Shown here: in pieces, positions 56,811-64,000 of the stretch
Layout: each line of letters begins with the position of its first letter
Position numbering within the stretch: position 1 is the stretch's first letter
From: Rosa chinensis
Lineage: Eukaryota > Streptophyta > Magnoliopsida > Rosales > Rosaceae
Direction of reading: 5' to 3'
Assembly (NCBI RefSeq): GCF_002994745.2
Contig: NC_037092.1
Coordinates: 68,051,823-68,115,822 of the forward strand
DNA: 64,000 bases
The notes under the pieces: generated by a model
Database searches by the model: none
What the model was told of the DNA's origin: nothing
What the model saw: only the letters and a program-made list of their open reading frames with translations
Position numbers and translations under genes: made by a program

Positions 56811-58403
56811 TGTTAATGCTCAGAATACCGCTACCTGATGTCGATTTCTGATAACGTGGACAGGGGTCCAATCTTCCGATATGTATATGGTTCGTGAAGT
56901 CCCGCTAACCTGTCAAGAGAAATACAACGGCATCAAGAGGGGAGACCGTGGTTGGCGGTCTTCGCTCCTCCAATGCTAAAGTTAAAATGATGTACTTGTA
57001 TTGACAAATGCAGCAGTAAATAGCTATTGAATGCGTAATCAATGAAGAGAGAGAAATGGACCTTTTATAGGTGAAATAGTGAGTTACCTCACTATTGTTT
57101 TCGATGTGGGACTGATACCCTTTAGTTTGCTGAGTTTTGGTTCTTTCTGAGAGACAACTTTGGGTGGCGCATGTCGGCGCATCAAGGCATGTTTCGGCTT
57201 GAAGTTGGCTTGTCGGTGGAGGTTGTCTTAGTGTGTTTCCAGAGATCACTCCACTGAGGTCGTTCCGCCAAGGTGGCGTGGTTAAGTATAAGTGTTAATT
57301 ATGGCCGGCAGTTGCCATGTATGTACAAGTCCCCTAAGTCCCCAGTCAAGGAGGGATTTTTTGGTTAGGGAGTTACAACAACTAAGGCGGAACCTTTTGT
57401 TACATGTCGGTCATAATTAGTGCAAGTGCGTCGTCAACCATGGATATTGTTTGAGCGAGCGCTTTTTGCCCTTTTGGGTGGGCCCCTGCTAGGCCCTCCA
57501 AGGAGTCCCCAACTCCCCGGCTAAGAAAGACCTCTGTTTGGTCAGACGATTGTTTGTTGAGGGGAGCTGTGTGACAGCATGAGGCGGTGAGTAGCGATCC
57601 CACTCTTTCAGTGCCTTAGCGTCGAGAAGTTAACTGCCAAATCAGTGGCTGCCGTAAGCTGTGTTAATTGTTCCCTTGCTCATTCTCGGAGGAGAAGAAC
57701 TTGACTGCACCGCCTTGTTAAGGTCAGTGTGCTGATGATAAATGGGATATCCCCGGTTGGGAATGTTCTGCTAAATGTAAATTGTGTCGGTTGAGTAACC
57801 GTTGATTGTTATTGGAAATAACAATGTGGGAGACAAGTTTGTCAGTAATTGTTGGTTGACGAGTGATGGTATGATTGCCTTGCAAGTTTGTTGGAGCTAG
57901 GTAAATGTTAGCGGTGAAATGATATTTCTGGTGGTAACATTGATGTTGTGGCAGATTGTTGACTCATTGCTTGATGATTCGTAGCGGGGGATGAGATATT
58001 TAGTGGAGAATAAGGCTAAGTAGCGGAGGAGAAAGCCAAATAGCGGGAGAATGAGGCTATTTAGTGGAAGAGAGCTGTCTATGGCGGTGATTTTTGAATT
58101 TTGGTGTTATTTGGCCAGATTCTGCATGATCTTCTGACACTGTAGGTGACACGTGGGGGTTGTTGATAGGTATGGCGTGAGCGAAAACGTCGCTGCGTAG
58201 CCATTGTCACTTTATCAGAAATGTTGCATTTATGAGCGCAGTGTTTTTACCGAGGCGTTGTCTAGGTTAGTGGGGGCACGTGGCGTGATCATGGCGGGCG
58301 GTTACTTTGTCAACAACGGCTGAGATTTGTGGAGAAACGCTGCCGTGGTGATCATGTTTTTGGGTCCTCCTCTCCAGCCGGGCAAGATTAGGATATGTCA
58401 ACA
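56811..58403 (-). mobile_element. Tat-type Gypsy LTR, copy C (diverged)
   Basis: The block is colinear with copies A and B over its first 800 bases. Shared landmarks are TGTTAAT at the left end, GGCGGTCTTC, CCTTTTATAGGTG, GATGTGGGACTGATA and CCCCGGCTAAG. A degenerate AGCGGGAGA/TAGCGGAGG-rich stretch (58000-58080) stands where A and B have the 60-bp minisatellite. On the minus strand a purine tract ACAAAAGAAAT precedes TGTTGACATA, the likely LTR start; this right edge is less sure. It directly follows the integrase on the minus strand, as a 3' LTR should. Confidence 0.62.
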
Positions 58404-58601
58404 ATTTCTTTTGTATCATGATGGATTTTTGTCCGTTAACGCCCTTTTGATTTTGGCGTAAATACTTTTGTACGTCAATGAAACATGAAAGGGATTAAGA
58501 TTGGCTTGTTAAATGAATATATATCGCCCTTGTCCTGAGGAGCAAAGGTGTTGGCCTAGCCAGACTTGATATATTTGACATGTGTATTTACTAATTTGTT
58601 T

Positions 58602-58637
<36 letters not shown>

Positions 58638-58861
58638 TGCATGTTTTGGGACAATGGTTTGAATAATTCCTTGTTTCATTGACGACTGGGCTGACCCAGC
58701 TTCTTACAAAAATATGTACACGTAGGGTAGCTTTTCTTAGCTAAACTTTGCAAAAATTAGCTAAGTGAAGGTGCTCGTGGGCATGTTATGTCGCTACTTA
58801 TAGTAGTAACGGAGATGTTGAGTGTTCCATGGGTGAGTGGATGTGACGCATTCCTTGTTTT
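58404..58861 (-). other. 3' untranslated region of the Tat-type element
   Basis: Lies between the end of pol and the 3' LTR. A (TA)n run sits at 58605-58634. Unlike copies A and B, no antisense extra ORF is present here. Confidence 0.5.
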
Positions 58862-59553
58862 TTAGATAGAATGTGCCGGGCTTACTACCTCTATGATTTG
58901 GTAAGGTCCCTCCCAAGTTGGGCGAAGTGCTTTTGGCGGTGGTATGACTTCTTTCATGACCCAGTAGCCAAGTTGTAGATTTCTGGCCTTCACACGATTG
59001 TTATAAAAGCGTGACACTCTCTGTTTGTTTTGCAAGTTATGCAAGTGGGCTTTGTCTCGTCTTTCTTCCAATAGGTCCTTGTCGAGATTGACACCGGCAA
59101 CATTTGTTGCGGCGTCATGCCCGTCAACCCTAGCTGTTGGTTGGGTTACCTCAATGGGGAGGACCGTTTCTGTGCCAAACATCATGCAGAATAGGGTTTC
59201 GTCGTTGGCTGATGTTGGTGTTGTCTGGATGGCCCACAAAACTTCTGGGAGTTTTTCAGCCCATAAGCCTTTCTTGTCTTCCAATTTCTTTTTTAGCAGC
59301 TTCTTGATAATCTTGTTGGCGAATTCCACCTGGCCATTGGTCTGGGGGTGTGCCACCGAAGCAAAACGCATCTTGGTGCCTAGTTTGGTGATGAAGTTGA
59401 TGAGTTCTTCGTTGTTGAATTGCGTTATGTTATCGGTAATGATTGTATCGGGCACTCCATATCGACAATAGATATTTTTCCATAAAACATGCTGGACCTT
59501 GGCAGTGGTGATGGCCGTTAACGGTTCCGCCTCAACCCATTTGCTATTGTAAT
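58862..59553 (-). pseudogene. Gypsy integrase, C-terminal part, cut by a CACTA element
   Basis: The minus strand reads SKWVEAEPLTAITTAKVQHV from the break at 59553, then the integrase core with the second catalytic Asp (PDTIITDNITQFNNEE) and the Glu (QTNGQVEFANKIIKK). The C-terminal part RVSRFYNNRVKARNLQLGYW and PTWEGPYQIIEVVS follows. Integrase joins retrotransposon cDNA to the genome. The frame is intact from the break to its stop, so loss is by truncation: the preceding zinc finger and first Asp would lie beyond the CACTA insertion. The 3' LTR (copy C) follows downstream. Confidence 0.9.
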
Positions 59554-60466
59554 CACTACTACAAAAAATTAATCACACAACACTAAACACACAACATAAT
59601 AGAAATCTTCTGTTGTGTGTTTAAGTAAAATCTATTGTATAACGGTATTAATAATGTTCCGTTGTGTGAATGTCAACAAAGTAATAACTTTTTTCTCAGA
59701 ACTACATTGCACAACACAATTAAGTGTTGTCCGTTGTCTGAGTCTTAAAAATTTAGCGACAGATTTCCCTCCACTCTCGAGTCTTGGTTGCCTCTTGAAA
59801 TATGAAATTTGGGGTACTTAGTACAACGGTGCTTGACATTGTCCGTTGTGTGATTGAAAACTAGACACCAAATTTTGAGGAAGCTTGCTTGGATATCTTC
59901 CACTAGGCAAACCTTGTGCAAGATGTAAAAATTAGACAACAGAAGTTATGCTTTTCTGTTGTGTGAAGTGGGAACATAGGTGGCAGCATTTTGAGCCAAA
60001 ATGCAGCAGGTGACATATTTCCCTCCATGTTTTGACATTTTAATTTTATGTCATATACTCTTACGACAGTGTGTTGTGTTTCTATTGTGGGATGGACTTC
60101 AGAAGTAATATTTGAAGTTCAAATCATTTCTTTTCCTATCATTCGATCTCTCTCTCCCCTGCATCATGTCCGAAAGAAAGAAAAAAAGAACAGAAGAAGA
60201 AGAGAGCTAGAACCACTCAACCTGCTGAGCCTGAGCCTATCTCTCAGTCCGAAAGCCAACTATTTCCTCTCTCTCTCTCTCTCTCTTCTGTCAAAATACT
60301 GAGCCTAGGACTCTCTCTCAGTGTAGCTCCTTGCTTCTATTCTTTCCTCCCTGATATACCGACCCAAATCCTCTACTCCGATTTACTCTTCTCCTTGAAA
60401 CCCTAATTCCCCAGTTGTTCTTAGTCTTCAGCGAGAAATTGGGGCTCGCTCTTCACTTCTCCATGA

Positions 60467-60910
60467 AACCCTAATTCACTTATTGTTACTGACGTGGCGG
60501 CAGAGGAGGAGAAGGACGCTGAGGTTTCGAAGGAGGGGGGATCGTTGCAGCTGGTGAGGCTGTGGAATCTGAGGATGAGGAAGCCTCCAATTGGCGGTGG
60601 TGGCGGCAAGGGGTTGAAAATTGAGGAGAGAAAGGTGAATTACTTGGACCTTCCCTAAGTATAGCAGCAACCAGCAAGGCCTACCTCACCGACCTCACTT
60701 CTCAGCCTCTGTGCTCGTCCATGGCTTCACCTTCAACACTAAAACTATGCTTACCTCTAAGAAAGAAGCCGAGTGCTGTGCTGCTCGGTTGGCCTTGGAT
60801 TACTTCGATGAAAACCCACAACCACCCCAGCCCAAATGCACCAAGTGTTTCTCTTTCCCGGCTCAGCTGTCTCATATATATAGCCTCACTTCCTCCACCT
60901 TTATCACCAG
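60467..60910 (+). pseudogene. captured double-stranded-RNA-binding motif exon
   Basis: The frame encodes an acidic then Gly-rich lead (AAEEEKDAEVSKEGGSLQLV, PPIGGGGGKGLKIEE) and, from about 60641, a double-stranded-RNA-binding motif: YLDLPKYSSNQQGLPH, then RPHFSASVLVHGFTF and TSKKEAECCAARLALDYF. These fit the loop-strand-strand-helix part of dsRBM proteins such as the plant DRB group. Between LDLP and KYSS one extra C in a CCC run (60653-60655) shifts the frame. The exon closes at a good donor (ACCAG|GTAAC, 60910). There is no clear ATG upstream in frame. A leader-like CT-rich stretch (60257-60295) precedes it. Confidence 0.62.
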
Positions 60911-61505
60911 GTAACAAATTTTTAGAGGCTCTGGGTCTCTATAGTTGAATTTTTATTTTTGGGTCTCTAGTTTCTAGTTTTATGTTCTGTTTCTATTGTT
61001 GGGTCTCTCGTAGTTATGATTTCATGTCTATGTATCAGGTTCGCTGTATCTCACATACAAGAAGAAAGAGATATGGGTGAGTCTCTATTTTATAAGGTTG
61101 ATATTTCTGATTTTGTTCCTGAAGAAAGGGTAAAAATTTCTGGGTCATGAAGTTGTGAAATTGGAAATGTTTTATCTTTTCATGCTATGTGTTGTTTAAA
61201 TAGGAAGTTTTTCAATAATGTACATGGCTACTTTGACAAGCATTCCTGGGATATGATAAGGCTTTTTGAAATCTGAAGCTGAAAAGAAGTATCTTGAGAA
61301 AGAGGTTGAGCTTCAAAAACACTGTCTTGATCATTGGGTGCAAAGGCATTCGTTGGAGCCGTTACTATTTGCTCATTGGTTCTGATACTTGTCTTGATTA
61401 ATTAGCATCTCTGCCTTTGCAGAATAACTTTTTGGTTGTTTATTTCTCTAGTGTTCAGAACTTGTTTTGTTGACATGCTAGGAGCTAATGTAGCCTCTCT
61501 TTCAG

Positions 61506-63590
61506 AATGAGACAACTAGCACAGAGGGAAAGAAGGACACTTATGAACTGGAGCTAATGTTGGCAGAAGAGAGAAAGGTTTGCTGTACTTTGTTTTCTTT
61601 TACTTGATAATTTGGTTGGTTGGAGCAATCACATGTGTACATGAAACTTTGAGATTAATTTGTATTTTTCATGATTGACCAGCTATGGCAGAGAGAAAAG
61701 CGTCAGCTTCAACTAAAGAACATTGAATTGGAGAATCAGATTGATATGAAAAAGAATGAGCTGGAGCACTGTCGCAAGGAGCTACAGCATATGGTAATCA
61801 TACCGTTGCAAATGTTAATATCGATCAACTTAGACTGTATTGGAATGTTATAATGATTTTACTACTCACATATATTTCCGGCTTATATATGATATTCGTT
61901 CATACGCACTCTGATTTGGAATATAGTTTGTGGGCTATTGTGTGCCTTAATTGGGAATCAAATTTTCAGAGGGAGGAGAGAATGGTAACTAGGAGAAATG
62001 ACGTGAAAGAATTAAAAACACCAATGAAGTTTCCTCCAACTTTATTCTTGTCCACTTATCTGATATTCGATGAAAATATAATGAAACAGAAAAAATTGTT
62101 CTAGTAGGATTTAGATTGTGTTAGTGAGAAGGTGCCATGGGGTGGCGCAACGTCAACCTCATTTTCAAGTTCCATTTTTAGTAATGCTCTACTTTGTTTT
62201 CTAGTTTAAGCATACATCATTTTTCTTATCTTTTATTTGTATAGTTCTCTCCTTTGGGTAATCTAAAGGCCACAATATGATTGGCTTATATTCTCGGCAT
62301 ATGTTATTTGATATGAGCTAATACTGTGGTTATTTATGTAAGAATGAGAGAGCAGAATCAGAGCAGAAGAAGGCAGAAAATTTGATAGCGCTGGCAGAAC
62401 AGAGAAAGGTTTGTAGTCTATTTTCTTTTTGGAACCTTGAGATTTGGATGAATAAATCTCTAATATTTCTTGCACTTTATTGTAATTGTAGAGAAAAAAA
62501 TGAGAAGCTTCACTCAGAAATAATTGAATTGAAAGACCAGCTCCAAGCCAAACAGGCAGTGAATGAGGATTTTGAGGCCCAAATGAATATTAAAGCACTT
62601 GAACAAATGTTAAAGGAGAAGGAGAAGGAGCAGGAGCTTACTGATCTGTCAGAATTTTACAATGCACTGATTTTCAAGGAGAGGAGCAATAATGATGAGC
62701 TGCAGGGGGCCCGTAAAGAGTTAATTGATATATGTTCATATTCTAAGCATGTTTTTGATATAGTTTATAAACTATTTCCCTACACTATATATTGGAACTA
62801 ATACATGATTAAAATCAGAATTAATGCCTTGAATAAGTTACAGTCTCTCGGTCATATTTGTTGATTCACTATTTTTGATAATCGATTTTGTTGGGAAGAA
62901 AGGGGAAGGCATTTTTGGATATGTAGTCTGCCAGCTATGTTTTGGGTATTTTGGGTGGAATGAAATAGAAGGATTCTTTTTTACCATTTTTTTTTAGAGC
63001 AAGTGTTTTGGATTTTGTCTAATTTTTGTTTTCTGTAGGGACTGAAAAATCATTCAAAAATCTGTATTGGCGTGAAGACATTGGGTGATCTTGACTTGAA
63101 GGCATTTCAAGTTGCAGCCAAGAGAAGATATACTGCAATAGAAGAAGCAAATGAGAGGGCAGTGGAGTTGTGCTCTGTGTGGGAGGATTATGTTGGGGAT
63201 TCTAATTGGAACCCATACAAGGTTATTATGGATGAGACAGGAAAAAGAATGGTATATGATGAACTAAATACATCCCTCAATTTAGCATGTCATACTGGAC
63301 ATTTCTTTTACTATTGTTCACTTTGTTTGATTTTGATGTAAATACAGGAAATTATTGATGAAGAAGATAAAAAATTGAAAAATTTGAAGACTGAGCTGGG
63401 GGATGAAGTATACAAGGTGGTGACAACTTCGTTAATGGAATTGAATGAACATAATTCCAGTTGGAGGTATAGGATACAAGAGCTTTGGAATTTTAAAGCA
63501 GGGAGGAAGGCAACACTTAAAGAGGGAGTTGCTTACATTCTGAAGCAATGGAACGCGCTTAAAGAACACGAAGCAGAGAAGAAACTAAAA
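61506..63590 (+). pseudogene. FDM/IDN2-type coiled coil + XH domain, captured fragment
   Basis: Seven phase-compatible exons are visible: 61506-61577, 61683-61793, 61970-61984, 62343-62408, about 62491-62725, 63039-63251 and 63348-63590. They encode a long coiled coil (LWQREKRQLQLKNIELENQI, EKLHSEIIELKDQL, SNNDELQGARKELI) and then the XH domain (KICIGVKTLGDLDLKAFQ, ERAVELCSVWEDYV, EIIDEEDKKLKNLK, ELGDEVYKVVTTSL, LWNFKAGRKATLKEG). FDM/IDN2 proteins bind double-stranded RNA through their XS domain and dimerise through coiled coil and XH to aid RNA-directed DNA methylation. Zinc finger and XS domain are absent here. One extra A in a run of seven (62494-62500) shifts frame at an exon start, and the donor after KELI is not canonical. 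It is likely a decayed transposon-captured copy. Confidence 0.85.
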
Positions 63591-63614
63591 GTAAGGCATA
63601 GGATTAATTTCAGT

Positions 63615-64000
63615 TTACCCCCTGAGGTTTGGGGGTGAAATAATTTCACCCCCTAAACTTTCAATTTTGAATTTTTACCCCCTAAACTTTTCAATTTCAA
63701 TCAGCCGTGTCCAATTTTTACTGTTCCGTCCAAATTGGACGTTAAGTTTGACTTTTGAGGGTTAAAATGGTCATTTCAACATAAAAAAATAAAAAAAAAT
63801 TCTGTTTTTTTTTTTTTTTTTTTTTCCTGCTTTTTAGTTTTTTTTTTTTTTTTTTAATAATTTTGTCTCCAACCTATATACCACAAGTTATAATAGGTTT
63901 ATAAAAACAAAAAAATACTCTAGGTAGTTGAAAGCCGTTCGCTGGTCTACGATATTTGTGACAAATCTACAATAAAGTGAAGAATTTAGGATATATCCCA
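63615..64000. mobile_element. terminus-like sequence of another repeat in the last intron
   Basis: TTTACCCCCTGAGGTTTGGG, then repeated ACCCCCTAAACTTT words, look like the end of a Mutator-like or similar DNA element, which is common in dicots. Long T runs follow (63807-63855). The other end is outside the window, so the class is uncertain. Confidence 0.4.

Larger units (their letters stand above)
59554..64000 (+). mobile_element. left part of a CACTA element carrying host-gene pieces
   Basis: CACTACTACAAAAAATTAAT starts the element directly at the point where the Gypsy integrase frame breaks. The next 500 bases are filled with TCCGTTGTGTGA / TCACACAAC words in both orientations, the subterminal repeats of the family also glimpsed at 3890. 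The right end is not in the window. Because the rest of the integrase does not reappear before 64000, everything from 59554 on is probably inside the element. It carries a dsRNA-binding motif (60467-60910) and an FDM-like segment (61506-63590). No transposase was seen. Confidence 0.75.

Noticed and set aside
60421..60917. Minus-strand Ser/Pro-rich frames
   Set aside because: They are antisense to the dsRBM exon, whose plus-strand reading fits a known domain.

Overview
This window is nuclear DNA from a flowering plant, almost certainly a eudicot. It carries plant-specific gene families (a NaKR-type heavy-metal-associated protein, a two-domain B3/REM protein, a P-class PPR protein, a CYP93-like P450 relic) with GT-AG introns and AT-rich intergenic DNA. 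Every plant transposon class is represented: PIF/Harbinger, hAT, CACTA, Copia, Tat-type Gypsy, LINE, TRIM and MITEs. The mix looks Rosaceae-like, but that is an impression and not proven.

Only three host genes look intact. The NaKR-type metal-binding protein gene (14661-16781, +, three exons) and the B3/REM gene (39560-41225, +, four exons) can both be spliced to clean open frames. The PPR gene (42188-43591, -) has a single exon. Two host genes are broken: a second NaKR-type copy (34087-35693) with a nonsense codon, a transposon-filled intron and no third exon, and a CYP93-like P450 (48887-50410, -) with a wrecked haem loop.

Layout. 1-3.1 kb is a decayed PIF/Harbinger element with transposase and a Myb/SANT-like ORF1 converging. 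5.7-12.4 kb holds two nested Tat-type Gypsy remnants in minus orientation, each with an LTR carrying a roughly 60-bp minisatellite and an antisense extra ORF (gypsy-type transposon domain). 14.6-16.8 kb is the NaKR gene with a hAT MITE in intron 1. 18.1-24.6 kb is a non-LTR retroposon (14-bp target duplication) split by a 5.3-kb CACTA element (GTT duplication), which itself holds a Copia LTR scar. 25.3-28.3 kb packs a Tourist MITE, a hAT MITE, a LINE copy hit by an intact 354-bp TRIM, and another LINE tail. 29.7-34.0 kb is a hAT element with a dead BED-type transposase. 34-36.4 kb is the broken NaKR paralogue with two tandem foldback MITEs and a LINE tail in its intron. 39.5-43.6 kb is the gene island. 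43.8-45.5 kb is an ORF1-only LINE-like retroposon, 46.1-48.5 kb a non-autonomous hAT element, and 48.9-50.4 kb the P450 relic. 50.5-56.8 kb is a Copia pol relic split by a 3.4-kb LTR-like insertion. 56.8-59.55 kb is the 3' end of another Tat-type element, whose integrase is cut by the left end of a further CACTA element running off the window.

The most striking region is 59.55-63.6 kb. Just inside the CACTA terminus and its subterminal repeats lie, in one orientation and with introns, a double-stranded-RNA-binding motif and then the coiled-coil plus XH part of an FDM/IDN2-type (RNA-directed DNA methylation) protein. The XS domain is absent and there are two single-base frame breaks. It reads as a Pack-type CACTA that has captured and juxtaposed pieces of two RNA-silencing-type genes. 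Many elements could be delimited exactly because their target-site duplications are still visible.
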